Assembly: GCA_040394635.1 (NCBI GenBank)
Contig: JBEBRW010000027.1
Coordinates: 3,932 to 67,931 of the forward strand
Source: UBA5239 sp040394635
GTDB lineage: Bacteria > Verrucomicrobiota > Lentisphaeria > Victivallales > Victivallaceae
Length of the DNA: 64,000 bases
Direction: 5' to 3'
Part shown: in pieces, positions 17,272 to 26,288 of the stretch
How positions within the stretch are numbered: the stretch's first letter is position 1
Layout of the letters: each line of letters begins with the position of its first letter
The notes under the pieces: generated by a model
What the model saw: the letters and a program-made list of their open reading frames with translations, nothing else
Database searches by the model: none
Told to the model about the DNA's origin: nothing
Translations under genes and position numbers: made by a program

Positions 17272-18615
17272 TCAGGCTCTTTTGATGCGCTCGGCCACGG
17301 ATTTTTCGTAGGCGTCGAGATCTTCGATCCGGACCTGGGCCATGCCGGTTTCCATGGCGGCTTCGGCCACGTAGCGCGCCACGTGCGGGACCACGCGCGG
17401 GTCGAAGGGTTTCGGAATCACGTAGGTCGCTTTCAGCGGACAGTCGCCGTCAAAGACTTTGTTCTTGGCGTCTTCCGGATAGGCGGCTTTGAGCATTTTC
17501 AGGACCGGGGCCGGGATTTTCTGACAGGCCAGTTCGGCGAGGGCGCGGGAGGCGGCCAGCTTCATGGCTTCGTTGATATCGCGGGCGCGGACATCGAGTG
17601 CGCCGCGGAAAATGCCGGGGAACCCGAGCACGTTATTCACCTGATTCGGGAAGTCGGTACGGCCGGTGCCAACCACCGCCGCGCCGGCATCCCAGGCGTC
17701 CTGCGGGAAGATTTCCGGAATCGGGTTGGCCATGGCGAAAATGATCGGGCCGGCACCCATGCTGCGCACCATCTTTTTGGTGATGATATTGCCGACGGAG
17801 AGGCCGAGGAAAATATCCGCGCCCACCAGGGCGTCTTCCAGTGTGCGGGCCTTGGTCTTGACGGCGAAGCGTTTCTTCTCCGGGGTCAGGTCGGTGCGGC
17901 CGCTGTGGATCACGCCCTTGGAGTCGCACATGATGAAGTTCTCGCGTTTGGCGCCCGCGGTGATGTAGAATTCGCTGCAGGCGATACCGGCGGCGCCGGC
18001 GCCATTGACCACGAACTTGCATTTGCCGATTTCTTTATTGACCAGTTTCAGCGCGTTGATGATCCCGGCCAGCGAAATGATGGCGGTACCGTGCTGGTCG
18101 TCGTGGAAAACCGGGATGTTCATCGTCTTTTTCAGCGTCTGCTCGATCTCGAAACAGGCCGGAGCGCCGATGTCTTCGAGGTTGATGCCGCCGAACGTGG
18201 GCTCAAGGCGCTCAACCGTTTCGATGACCAATTTGGCGTCGGTACGGCCGGATTTGTTGGCGACTTTGTTGATGCACAGCGGGATGGCGTCGATGTCGGC
18301 GAAGCGCTTGAAAAGCACGGCTTTGCCTTCCATGACCGGGAGACCGGCTTCCGCGCCGATGTTGCCGAGGCCGAGGACGGCGGTGCCGTCGCTGACCACT
18401 GCCACGAGGTTGCCCTTGGCGGTGTAGTCCCAGACCTTGGCGGGATCTTTGTTGATCTCGACACAGGGGGCGGCTACGCCCGGGGTGTAGGCCATGGAGA
18501 GGTCGAGCTGGCTCTCGCAGGATTTGGAGGAGATGACCTTGATTTTGCCGGGAATCGGCTTGGCATGATATTCAAGACTCTGTTTGTCGAATTTTGCTTT
18601 CTGTGCTTTGTTCAT
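17272..18615 (-). CDS. NAD(P)-dependent malic enzyme (short MaeB type)
   Basis: Oxidative decarboxylation of malate to pyruvate and CO2 in the cytoplasm. The 447-residue protein has the bacterial malic enzyme start (SLEYHAKPIPGKIKV), AYTPGVAAPC, VVSDGTAVLGLGNIG and the NAD(P)-binding region FVVNGAGAAGIACSEF. It lacks the phosphotransacetylase-like C-terminal domain found in longer MaeB proteins. It follows hisF by 10 bases and lies at the end of an operon headed by a 2-oxoacid:ferredoxin oxidoreductase, which suggests pyruvate/2-oxoglutarate metabolism in a fermentative organism. Confidence 0.92.
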   Translation of the reverse strand: MNKAQKAKFDKQSLEYHAKPIPGKIKVISSKSCESQLDLSMAYTPGVAAPCVEINKDPAKVWDYTAKGNLVAVVSDGTAVLGLGNIGAEAGLPVMEGKAVLFKRFADIDAIPLCINKVANKSGRTDAKLVIETVERLEPTFGGINLEDIGAPACFEIEQTLKKTMNIPVFHDDQHGTAIISLAGIINALKLVNKEIGKCKFVVNGAGAAGIACSEFYITAGAKRENFIMCDSKGVIHSGRTDLTPEKKRFAVKTKARTLEDALVGADIFLGLSVGNIITKKMVRSMGAGPIIFAMANPIPEIFPQDAWDAGAAVVGTGRTDFPNQVNNVLGFPGIFRGALDVRARDINEAMKLAASRALAELACQKIPAPVLKMLKAAYPEDAKNKVFDGDCPLKATYVIPKPFDPRVVPHVARYVAEAAMETGMAQVRIEDLDAYEKSVAERIKRA

Positions 18616-18625
18616 AATTACCTCG

Positions 18626-19390
18626 TTATTTGGTCGCTATGCCATGTTCGTTGAAATAATCTTTGACCTGTTTGACGGTGAGTTCGCCGAAGTGGAAGAC
18701 ACTGGCCGCCAGCACCGCGGAGGCTTTGCCGACAGTGACCGCTTCGAGTATGTGCTGGAGCGTACCGGCGCCGCCGGAGGCGATCACCGGGATGGTGACG
18801 GCTTCGGCAATGGCGCGAGTCATCGGCAGGTCGTAACCGGTCTTGACGCCGTCGGTATCCTTGCTGGTCGGGAGCAGTGCGCCGGCACCGAGTTCCTGGC
18901 ATTTTTTCGCCCATTCCACGGCGTCCATGCCGGTGCCTTTGTTACCGCCGTTGATCAGGACCTCCCAGCGGTTTTCTTCGCCGGGGAACTTGCGGACGTC
19001 GATGGCGACGACAATCTTGCCGGTGCCGAATTTCTGAGCGGCTTCCCTGATCAGGTCCGGATTATGGACGGCGGCGGTGTTCACGGAGACTTTGGCAATG
19101 CCGACGTCGAACAATTCCTGCATGTCTTCGAGCGTGCGGATGCCGCCGCCTACGCAGATCGGGATGTTGACCCCGGCGGCGGCGCGGCGCATGACGTCGA
19201 GGCGGGTCGCCCGCCCTTCGAGGGTAGCGGTGATGTCGAGAAACACCAGCTCGTCGGCGCCCTGCTCCGCGTAGCGCCTGGCGGCCTCGGCGGGATCGCC
19301 GATGTCCACCAGGTTGACAAATTGCACACCCTTGACCACGCGGCCGTCTTTGGTGTCGAGACACGGGATAATCGATACTGTCTTCGCCAT
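18626..19390 (-). CDS. hisF: Imidazole glycerol phosphate synthase cyclase subunit
   Basis: HisF uses ammonia from HisH to convert PRFAR to imidazole glycerol phosphate and AICAR in histidine synthesis. The 254-residue (beta/alpha)8 barrel shows both catalytic aspartates in conserved settings (IIPCLDTKDGRVVKG and VVAIDVR), plus VGGGIRTLEDM and ASGGAGTLQHI phosphate-binding loops. GGAG sits 8 bases before the ATG. The other his genes are not in the window; here hisF is placed between the kor genes and malic enzyme. A tandem-repeat tract separates it from the upstream gene. Confidence 0.95.
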   Translation of the reverse strand: MAKTVSIIPCLDTKDGRVVKGVQFVNLVDIGDPAEAARRYAEQGADELVFLDITATLEGRATRLDVMRRAAAGVNIPICVGGGIRTLEDMQELFDVGIAKVSVNTAAVHNPDLIREAAQKFGTGKIVVAIDVRKFPGEENRWEVLINGGNKGTGMDAVEWAKKCQELGAGALLPTSKDTDGVKTGYDLPMTRAIAEAVTIPVIASGGAGTLQHILEAVTVGKASAVLAASVFHFGELTVKQVKDYFNEHGIATK

Positions 19391-19410
19391 GCTATATCTC
19401 CAGATTGTTT

Positions 19411-19477
19411 GTCGGACAAGTCGGACAAGTCGGACGGGTCAGACAAATTCTTAACTCTTAACTCTTAACTCTTAACT
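19411..19477. repeat. Two adjacent tandem microrepeats (9-mer and 7-mer)
   Basis: Four copies of GTCGGACAA (19411-19446, the last two degenerate) are followed by TTAACTC repeated three and a half to four times (19451-19477). The 7-mer tract encodes, on the minus strand, the last codons and stop of the preceding KorB-KorC gene. Similar word tracts of other sequence occur at 23488, 26289 and 34369. Confidence 0.9.
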
Positions 19478-20949
19478 AATTTTTCCGCCATTTTCTGCTG
19501 ACCGAGCAGGTAGGCTTCGGTGTTCATTTTTACGATCTTTTCTTTGCCGTGGAAGCACTCGGTCAGGGCGTCCGGCACCAGTTTGTCGATGTCGGCCTGG
19601 TCGCGGGCGTCCAGATAATTGGCTTTCAGCACGGCGGCGAGCGCGCCGAGCATGACCGCGTTGGCGCACTTCAGGTTGCCGAAGGCTTCCGCGATGTCCG
19701 AGGCGTTCAGGTCGAATATGGCCTGGCCGGGCTTGACCGCCGGAGCTTCCTCAATCGTCGAGCTGTCGTAGAGCAGTACGCCGTTTTCGCCGAGCTCGGG
19801 CAGGTATTTTTCCATGGACGGCTTGTTCAGGATGATCAGCAGGTCGCAGTTGCTGTCGACGATCGGCGAGCCGATGGTGCCGCGGTTGATGATGATGGCG
19901 CAGTTGGCGGTGCCGCCGCGCATTTCCGGACCGTAGGACGGCAGCCACGAAACGTTGAAGTTGCGCTGTTTGCCCATGGCCGCGATGATCAGTCCGAGGC
20001 TCAATACGCCCTGTCCGCCGAACCCGGCGATCTTAACACGCAGTTCGCGGTCGAAAATGGCGGAACCGGCGCGATAATCGTCGGCCACGCCCTCGCCGAT
20101 TTTGGCGGGGTACATGGCCTGGCGGACTTGCTCCGCATCGAAAATCGGCTGGGGCTTGGTGATCGTCTGGCGGGTGTCGGATTCATCCTTGTACACGCCG
20201 AGCGGGAAATATTCGGTCATTCTGGTGTCGATGAACTCGTCCATCTGCTTGGTGTTCATCTTCAGGTTGATCGGACAGCCGGAGAGGACCTCGACGAGCG
20301 AGAAACCTTTTTTCTCGATGTTGTTTTTGATCGCCTTGCGGACGGCCTGGCGGGCCTTCATGATGTTCTTGGTGCTGGTGAGCGAAACGCGCTCCACGTA
20401 CACCGGGGCCTGCAGCTGCGAGACCATTTCGCTGACCTTCATCGGATAGCCTTCGTTGATTTCGCTGCGCCCGTAGGGGCTGGTGGTGGTTTTCTGGCCG
20501 ATCAGCGAGGTCGGGGCCATCTGGCCGCCGGTCATGCCGTAAATGGCGTTGTTAACGAAAAACACGCAGTAATTTTCGCCGCGGTTGGCGGCCTGGAGGA
20601 AATTGTTGAAGCCGATGGCCGCGAGGTCGCCGTCGCCCTGATACCCGAGGACAACGCTCTCGGGATTGGCGCGGGTGAGCCCGGTGGCGGCGGCGGCGGA
20701 GCGCCCGTGCGGCACCTGGACGCCGAAGCAGTCGAAATAGTAATAGGCAAACACGGCGCAGCCGACCGGCGAGATCAGCGTGGTTTTGTCCAGAATGCCG
20801 AAATCGGCAAGCGCTTCGGCGATCAGTTTATGGAGAATGCCATGGCCGCAGCCGGGGCAGTAGTGCATGTTCTTTTTGACCGCGCCGGGGCGGCGTTCAA
20901 AGGTTTCGAAAAAGCCTTTCGGCCGGGTCAGTTTTATCTTTTCGCTCAT
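19465..20949 (-). CDS. 2-oxoacid:ferredoxin oxidoreductase, fused beta and gamma subunits (KorB-KorC)
   Basis: Fusion of 494 residues. Residues 1-290 are the thiamine-diphosphate beta subunit (HYCPGCGHGILHKL, PVGCAVFAYYYF, GDGDLAAIGFNNFLQAANRGENYCVFFVNNAIYGMTGGQ). Residues from about 310 are the gamma subunit (IAGFGGQGVLSLGLIIA, PSYGPEMRGGTANC). The complex decarboxylates 2-oxoglutarate, or a branched or related 2-oxoacid, to the acyl-CoA with ferredoxin as acceptor. Start at 20949 (MSEKIKL) lies 2 bases after the alpha gene; the longer upstream frame reads through it and is not protein-like. Subunits are usually separate, so the fusion is notable. Substrate (2-oxoglutarate versus isovalerate type) is not certain. 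Confidence 0.88.
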   Translation of the reverse strand: MSEKIKLTRPKGFFETFERRPGAVKKNMHYCPGCGHGILHKLIAEALADFGILDKTTLISPVGCAVFAYYYFDCFGVQVPHGRSAAAATGLTRANPESVVLGYQGDGDLAAIGFNNFLQAANRGENYCVFFVNNAIYGMTGGQMAPTSLIGQKTTTSPYGRSEINEGYPMKVSEMVSQLQAPVYVERVSLTSTKNIMKARQAVRKAIKNNIEKKGFSLVEVLSGCPINLKMNTKQMDEFIDTRMTEYFPLGVYKDESDTRQTITKPQPIFDAEQVRQAMYPAKIGEGVADDYRAGSAIFDRELRVKIAGFGGQGVLSLGLIIAAMGKQRNFNVSWLPSYGPEMRGGTANCAIIINRGTIGSPIVDSNCDLLIILNKPSMEKYLPELGENGVLLYDSSTIEEAPAVKPGQAIFDLNASDIAEAFGNLKCANAVMLGALAAVLKANYLDARDQADIDKLVPDALTECFHGKEKIVKMNTEAYLLGQQKMAEKLVKS

Positions 20950-20951
20950 GA

Positions 20952-22016
20952 TTATTTTTCTCCTTTGACGGCCTTGCGGCAGTAGGCGACCACGTCTTCC
21001 ACGGTCGGCAGGTTGCCGCCCATGCGGTTGATCAGCGTGACGGGTCTGCTGCATTCGATGGCGAGCCGGATATCGTCGATCATCTGGCCGTTGTTCATTT
21101 CCACACTGACGAACTGTTTGGCGTTCTTCGCGGCCTGCTGGAAAGCATCGGTCGGGAACGGAAACAGCGTGATGGGACGGATCATACCGACTTTCAAACC
21201 CTCCTTGCGGAGCTGTTCGACGGCGGTACGGATGATGCGGCCGCAGATGCCGAAACCGGCGACCACGATTTCCGCGTCGTCGACCATGTAGGTATCGGCA
21301 CGTTGTTCGTTCTTGCGGATTTCATCATAACGGGCGTTCAGGCGGTGATTCACGGCCTCGAGGTCGTCATTTTCCATGTAGATAGACGAGATGTAGTTCG
21401 CGGGATTGCTGACCTTGAAATCGAGCGCCCAGTCGGGGGACTCGCGGCGCGGTTTGGGCGCGGGCAGATTGACGGATTCGAGCATCTGGCCGATGACGCC
21501 GTCGGTCAGGATATAAACCGGCGTGCGGTACTTGTCGGCGAGGTCGAAGGCCAGCCCGGCGAAGTCGCACATTTCCTGCGCGGAGGACGGCGCGAGCACG
21601 ATCACTTTGTAGCCGCCGTGGCCGCCGCCCTTGACCACCTGGTTGTAGTCGGACTGTTCGGGGGCAATGTTGCCGAGGCCGGGGCCGCCGCGGGTGATGT
21701 CCACGATGACGCAGGGCAGTTCCATGGTCGCCGCGTAGGACACCCCTTCCTGCTTCAAACTGATGCCGAGGCCGGAGGATGCAGTCATGGCGCGCCGTCC
21801 GGCGGCCGCGGCACCGATCACCATATTGATGGAGGCGGTTTCGCACTCAGCCTGCAGGAAAACGCGGTTGAGCTTGGGGAAATATTCGGCGGCGGTATGG
21901 GCGATTTCGCTGGCGGGGGTGATCGGATAGCCGAAATAACAGTCGCAGCCGGCGAGCAGGGCGCCGAAAACGACCGCTTCGTTGCCCTTCAATAACATTT
22001 TGTTGGTGTATTCCAT
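20952..22016 (-). CDS. 2-oxoacid:ferredoxin oxidoreductase alpha subunit (KorA/VorB-like)
   Basis: Protein of 354 residues starting MEYTNKMLLKGNEAVVFGALLAGCDCYFGYPITPASEI, the standard start of the pyrimidine-binding subunit. TASSGLGISLKQEGVSYAA, GPGLGN and a C-terminal transketolase-C-like segment (GFGICGRIIRTAVEQLRKEG, MIRPITLFPFP) complete the chain. It sits 8 bases after the ferredoxin-like delta gene and 2 bases before the fused beta-gamma gene, forming the enzyme with them. The longer upstream frame from 22214 runs antisense through the ferredoxin gene and is rejected. Confidence 0.9.
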   Translation of the reverse strand: MEYTNKMLLKGNEAVVFGALLAGCDCYFGYPITPASEIAHTAAEYFPKLNRVFLQAECETASINMVIGAAAAGRRAMTASSGLGISLKQEGVSYAATMELPCVIVDITRGGPGLGNIAPEQSDYNQVVKGGGHGGYKVIVLAPSSAQEMCDFAGLAFDLADKYRTPVYILTDGVIGQMLESVNLPAPKPRRESPDWALDFKVSNPANYISSIYMENDDLEAVNHRLNARYDEIRKNEQRADTYMVDDAEIVVAGFGICGRIIRTAVEQLRKEGLKVGMIRPITLFPFPTDAFQQAAKNAKQFVSVEMNNGQMIDDIRLAIECSRPVTLINRMGGNLPTVEDVVAYCRKAVKGEK

Positions 22017-22024
22017 GATTGGCC

Positions 22025-22264
22025 TCACGCGTCGGGAGTTATTTCGATAATGGTGATTGCGCCGGGTTCCGGACAATTGTAGAAACACGCTCCGCAGCCA
22101 ATACAGCCCTCGCCCTTGTAAACCGCAAACGGGACACCCATAAAATTGAGTTTGGCGCCCATTTCCAGGACTTGTTTGGGGCAGGCATTGACACAGCGGG
22201 CACAGCCTTTGCACTCATCGGAGATGATATCGACACGATGAGATTTTTTCACTTTTTCATTCAT
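22025..22264 (-). CDS. 4Fe-4S ferredoxin-like delta subunit of 2-oxoacid oxidoreductase (KorD)
   Basis: Small iron-sulfur protein of 79 residues with two cluster motifs, CKGCARCVNACPKQV and CIGCGACFYNCPEPGA, in the classical CxxCxxCxxxCP layout. It should carry electrons from the thiamine enzyme to soluble ferredoxin. The start MNEKVKKSHRVDI has GGGA upstream; the longer frame adds a hydrophobic stretch that reads through untranslated sequence. It is the first gene of the kor operon, followed by alpha and the beta-gamma fusion. Confidence 0.9.
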   Translation of the reverse strand: MNEKVKKSHRVDIISDECKGCARCVNACPKQVLEMGAKLNFMGVPFAVYKGEGCIGCGACFYNCPEPGAITIIEITPDA

Positions 22265-22359
22265 CAGCTTTTCCCAAAGTTGTAATAAAATTAATAAATG
22301 GAAAGATAGCACCAAAACCGTTGATTTTCAAGTGAAAACAAGGATGAAATCGGCGAAAA

Positions 22360-23412
22360 TCACCGGATTGAAGAAAGGCCGTAATGGGCGGGAGTTTTTT
22401 CTTCGGGGGCATCCGGCTTGACATCGAAATAAAGAAACATCCCCAAATCTTCCCCCAGCCCGTAACGCATTAGATATTGGTCTTTTCCCATATTCCGGTA
22501 AAAGGAACCGTCAAGAGGTTTACCCAGGCAATTTTCAACCTGAGCGGGGGACATTCCCTCTTTCAGTTGGTTCAGTTGTTTATAGAAAAGCTCGGCCTCC
22601 TGAACGGTTTTGCGCGCAATGCCCGGCCTGAGGGGTTTTCCTGCAATCTTTTTCAGGTATTTCAGATAATCGGATTTGTTGAGATTGGCGAGAGTCAGCA
22701 GTTGAGGGTCCGGTTTCGGAATGTCGATCAGGGAGAACGGGATCAGTCTTTCGACCGTTATCTGATAATGGGCAAGCCTTTCCCGGGCATATACGGCCAG
22801 TTTACCGGAAACATTCTGGAAATCGATGGCATGATGATAATAGCAATAATCAAAGGCTTTGTAATGATACTCGCCCACATATAAATAAACGCCGCCATCG
22901 TTTGTAATAAGGCCATTGAAAATGAACATGAGATTTCGGGTTTCCTCGCCGAAGTTATCGATATAGTAATTGTGTCCATGAAAACGGGTTCCGATTCTGG
23001 TCCGGGGTTCCACGGCGACCATGGAAATCAGGCGCAACGACTCCGTTTGGCCATTGAACTGCGGCGATGATTCATCGATATTTTCCAGCAGAAAAGATTG
23101 AAAATAAATGCTTCCCTTCGTCTCCGGCAATATAAATTCACCGCCAAACAGGGCCAGCCTCCGGATACCGCGCGGAATGGTGAAGTCTACGGTACCGTTG
23201 CCGCGCCAAACCGGGGTAAAATCGATTTTCAGCAGATCATCTTCCCGGGTGGTTTTGACTTCGAGGCCATAGGCGCTTTCGCCGTATAATCCAGTCAGGC
23301 GGCGGCCCTTCAACTCCAGCGGCAGATGCTCCGGCACAAACTCTTTGCCACAACAGACCATGCCGGAAAATAACAGCAATAATAATATGATTTTTTTCGC
23401 GATCATATCCAT
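22360..23412 (-). CDS. Exported protein of unknown function with C-terminal BamE-like motif
   Basis: Protein of 350 residues with an N-terminal signal (KKIILLLLLFSGMVCCGKE). The cysteines near the cleavage site could make it a lipoprotein, but the lipobox is not ideal. The middle is beta-rich and aromatic. Near the C-terminus the segment LKEGMSPAQVENCLGKPLDG resembles the short BamE/SmpA repeat also seen in the lipoprotein at 10736. No enzyme motif is visible and I do not recognise the family for the main body. It is transcribed alone between the kor operon and rng. Confidence 0.6.
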   Translation of the reverse strand: MDMIAKKIILLLLLFSGMVCCGKEFVPEHLPLELKGRRLTGLYGESAYGLEVKTTREDDLLKIDFTPVWRGNGTVDFTIPRGIRRLALFGGEFILPETKGSIYFQSFLLENIDESSPQFNGQTESLRLISMVAVEPRTRIGTRFHGHNYYIDNFGEETRNLMFIFNGLITNDGGVYLYVGEYHYKAFDYCYYHHAIDFQNVSGKLAVYARERLAHYQITVERLIPFSLIDIPKPDPQLLTLANLNKSDYLKYLKKIAGKPLRPGIARKTVQEAELFYKQLNQLKEGMSPAQVENCLGKPLDGSFYRNMGKDQYLMRYGLGEDLGMFLYFDVKPDAPEEKTPAHYGLSSIR

Positions 23413-23449
23413 AAAATAATGCCAAACTCATTGATTTTCAAGAAAATCA

Positions 23450-23498
23450 AAAGAAAAATGGAGAATGGGACCCATGGGAAAGGTTTTCCCAATTCTCC
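23450..23498 (-). terminator. Intrinsic terminator after rng, built from a repeat word
   Basis: On the minus strand the stem GGAGAATTGGGA / TCCCATTCTCC is followed by ATTTTTCTTTT. The right part is a run of TTCTCCAA words. A second short hairpin GGGGCC-GTT-GGCCCC (23513-23527) lies just before it. Confidence 0.65.
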
Positions 23499-23538
23499 AA
23501 TTCTCCAATTCAGGGGCCAACGGCCCCGTTCAATTTCC

Positions 23539-25188
23539 TCAGTATTCTTTGCCGTTTTCGGGGTTCACCAGCTTGAATTCTTCGTGGTGGATGGTGTCGT
23601 CGGCACGGAAACTCAGGTTTCTGCCGTAGCGGCCCTCGAGTTCTTTCATCAGCGAGGCGTCCTGGTTTTTCAAGCGGGCGAGAATTTCGGGATGCATGAT
23701 CACCCGGATTTCCTTGCCACGGTTGGAACGCAGCACGGTGTTCAACCGGCGCTGGATCTCCACGCTCATGGTCAGTTCGCTCTTGATATGGCCGGTGCCG
23801 TTGCAGTACGGACAGGGAATATAGATCGTGTCCTTGAGGCTCTCGTGCTCGCGCTGACGCGTCATTTCCATGAGTCCGAGGCGGCTCAGGGGGAGAAGAT
23901 GGGTCTTGGCGCGGTCGCTTTTCACCAGCTTTTTCATGTGTTTGTAAACGGTGTCGCGGTCCTGCGCGGAGCGCATATCGATGAAGTCGATGACGACCTG
24001 TCCGCCGATGTTGCGCAGCCGCAGCTGACGGGCGACAGCATCTGCCGCTTCGAGGTTGGTCTGCAGGATCACTTCGGGCTGGTCGCCGGTGCGTTTGGCG
24101 CCGCCTTTGCCGGTGTTGACGTCGATGGCGATGAGCGCCTCGGTTTCGTCGATGCAGATATAGCCGCCGCCGGGGAGCGGAACCACGCGTTTGAAGATGT
24201 CTTCGATCTGCGACTGGACGTTGTAGGCTTCGAAAATCGGGTCGGCTTTTTTGTACAGTTTGACTTTGTTGGAGAGGCGGCGGCCGCCGAATTTGTCCAG
24301 CGTCTGGGTGATGGACTCAAAGGCCTCGCGGGTATTGATGACGATTTCGTTGATGTCCTCGGTCATGATATCGCGGATCGAGCGCTCGAGCAGTGTGGGC
24401 TCGGAGTAGACTTCGGCGGGAACCTGCGGTTTTTCCAGGGCTTCTTCGACGCGGTGCCAGGTATCGAGCAGCAGGTCGAGGTCGTTCTGGAAATAGACTT
24501 TTTTGCTGCCTTCGCCGACGGTACGGCAGATCAGGCCCATGCCCTCGGGCACGTCGAGTTCCTTCAGGATTTTGCGCAGGCGGGAGCGCTCGGCCGAGCT
24601 CTCGATTTTGGTGGAGAGCCCGATGTGGTCGGAGTACGGCAGCAGCACCAGGTAGCGGCCCGGGATCGACAGGTTCGTCGTGACCCGCGCGCCCTTGGTG
24701 CCGATGGGGCCCTTGACGACCTGAACCAGCAGTTCGGTGCCGACCTTGAAAATGTCCGGAATATCCTTGACGGTGATCTTCTTTTTGCGGCGGTGCTTTT
24801 CGTTCTCGCGCAGCTGTTTGGAACGCTGGGCGCTGGTGCGGAGAAAGGTCCGGAGGCGCTCCGAAAAGGTGGTGCGCTTCTTGGGGCTGGCATCGCCGTG
24901 GAGGGCTTCGTCGCTGATGGGTTTGATGTCGTCGGAATCCATGTCGAACGTGGCCGGAATCATATCCCAGTAGTGGAGAAAGGCGTTTTTGCCGACGCCG
25001 ATATCAACGAACGCCGCCTGCAGCGAGGGTTCGAGATTGACGATGCGGCCGATGTAAACGGAGCCGACGGTGGGGCCCGCAGCGGGGCGTTCGATGTGGT
25101 ACTCTTCGAGTTTGCCGTTGTTCAGCAGAGCACAGCTGGTTTCCAGCTGCTCGGCATTGAAAATGATTTGTTTGTTGATCTTTTCCAT
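23539..25188 (-). CDS. rng: Ribonuclease E/G family endoribonuclease
   Basis: RNase G-like protein of 549 residues. It has an N-terminal S1-type RNA-binding domain with a lysine/arginine-rich insertion (KKRTTFSERLRTFLRTSAQRSKQ and RRKKKITVKD), and the catalytic DNase I-like domain ending IDFIDMRSAQDRD, with acidic residues in IAIDVNTGKGG. The zinc-link CPYCNGTGHI is near residue 450. The length matches RNase G rather than full RNase E, as no long degradosome tail is present. It starts 46 bases after fmt and is probably cotranscribed. No good ribosome site precedes the chosen ATG; a longer N-terminus from 25275 is not family-like. Confidence 0.9.
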   Translation of the reverse strand: MEKINKQIIFNAEQLETSCALLNNGKLEEYHIERPAAGPTVGSVYIGRIVNLEPSLQAAFVDIGVGKNAFLHYWDMIPATFDMDSDDIKPISDEALHGDASPKKRTTFSERLRTFLRTSAQRSKQLRENEKHRRKKKITVKDIPDIFKVGTELLVQVVKGPIGTKGARVTTNLSIPGRYLVLLPYSDHIGLSTKIESSAERSRLRKILKELDVPEGMGLICRTVGEGSKKVYFQNDLDLLLDTWHRVEEALEKPQVPAEVYSEPTLLERSIRDIMTEDINEIVINTREAFESITQTLDKFGGRRLSNKVKLYKKADPIFEAYNVQSQIEDIFKRVVPLPGGGYICIDETEALIAIDVNTGKGGAKRTGDQPEVILQTNLEAADAVARQLRLRNIGGQVVIDFIDMRSAQDRDTVYKHMKKLVKSDRAKTHLLPLSRLGLMEMTRQREHESLKDTIYIPCPYCNGTGHIKSELTMSVEIQRRLNTVLRSNRGKEIRVIMHPEILARLKNQDASLMKELEGRYGRNLSFRADDTIHHEEFKLVNPENGKEY

Positions 25189-25234
25189 GGGGGTTGAATT
25201 AACACTCCATACGTTAAATTGTTCCGGGGTGCGA

Positions 25235-26206
25235 TCATGCTTTGTCGCCTCCCCATACAGTCGTCCCCGCGGCAAGTTTGAAGCCGTTCAAAAAATCGGT
25301 CGAGCCCATCTCCTTGCGTCCCTGCGGTACAATACGAATCAGTTGCAGGGCGCCGGTCCGGCAGGCGATGATCCAGCCGTGGCGATCGGCCTGCAGCACT
25401 TCTCCCGGAGTGCCATGGAGATTACAGACTCTGGCGGCGGTGACTTTGATGACGGAGCGGCGACCGGGAACTTCGGCGACGAAATAAGCGCCGGGCCAGG
25501 GGTGGTACGCACGGACCCGTGCCTCCACCTCTTCCGCGCTCATGTTCCAGTCGATGGCACCGTCATGCTTCTTGATTTTGCGGGTAATGACTACTTCATG
25601 ATTGTTCTGCGGTACCGGTTTCATCTTGCCGCTGACGGTCCGGTCCACTACTTCTACGACATGTTCCGCTGCGAAGCGACCCAGGGCCTTTTCCAGGTCA
25701 TCGGTGTATTCATTGCCGATCAGCGGATAGCGGTAAGAGCAGTAAATACCGCCCGTATCCAGCCCTTTGTCCATCTGCATGAAGGTGATTCCGGTTTCAT
25801 TGTCACGGTGCAGGATGGCGTTGGTGATCGGCGAGGCCCCGCGGAAGCGCGGCAGCAGCGAAGAATGAATGTTCATACAACCGAATTTCGGTAAATGAAG
25901 TACGGCTTCGCGGAGGAGCTGGCCGAAAGAGACCACCAGAATGATGTCCAGATTCAGTCCGCAGAGATAAGCCAGGTTTTCCGGGGTGTTCAGATTGTCG
26001 ATCTTGTCCAGCGGCGCGCCGGTTTCGGGAGCGAACCGGCCCACCGGAGTCTCGTGCAGCATCATATGCCGCCCTGCCGGCTGGTCCTTTTGGGTACCAA
26101 TGCCGACAAGATCGATGATCCCGGATGCAGAAATTGCTTTCAGCACCGGTACCGCGATCTCGCCTGAGCCCAGAAAGTATAATCTTATTTTGTTGTTGTC
26201 ATTCAT
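25235..26206 (-). CDS. fmt: Methionyl-tRNA formyltransferase
   Basis: Fmt adds a formyl group from 10-formyl-THF to initiator Met-tRNA. The 323-residue protein starts MNDNNKIRLYFLGSGEIAVP and has the SLLPRFRGASPITNAI loop (with conserved asparagine and histidine upstream in MNIHSSLL), plus GITFMQMDKGLDTG, both diagnostic. The C-terminal tRNA-binding domain includes VRAYHPWPGAYF. An in-frame upstream ATG would add 27 residues that are not family-like. It heads the fmt-rng pair, divergent from folK. Confidence 0.93.
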   Translation of the reverse strand: MNDNNKIRLYFLGSGEIAVPVLKAISASGIIDLVGIGTQKDQPAGRHMMLHETPVGRFAPETGAPLDKIDNLNTPENLAYLCGLNLDIILVVSFGQLLREAVLHLPKFGCMNIHSSLLPRFRGASPITNAILHRDNETGITFMQMDKGLDTGGIYCSYRYPLIGNEYTDDLEKALGRFAAEHVVEVVDRTVSGKMKPVPQNNHEVVITRKIKKHDGAIDWNMSAEEVEARVRAYHPWPGAYFVAEVPGRRSVIKVTAARVCNLHGTPGEVLQADRHGWIIACRTGALQLIRIVPQGRKEMGSTDFLNGFKLAAGTTVWGGDKA

Positions 26207-26288
26207 ATTTTCGCTTTGAATAAATGTCGAACACGAGTAATATAATACAGTAATACGGAAAATTCGAATAGAAAACGATAATATCATG

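Noticed and set aside
17383..18654. 423-residue open frame opposite malic enzyme
   Set aside because: Antisense to a well-supported malic enzyme gene; no family features or ribosome site.
19411..19477. Possible CRISPR array
   Set aside because: Units are 7-9 bases, directly tandem with no spacers; no cas genes nearby.
23419..25197. 592-residue open frame opposite rng
   Set aside because: Antisense shadow of the RNase G gene.
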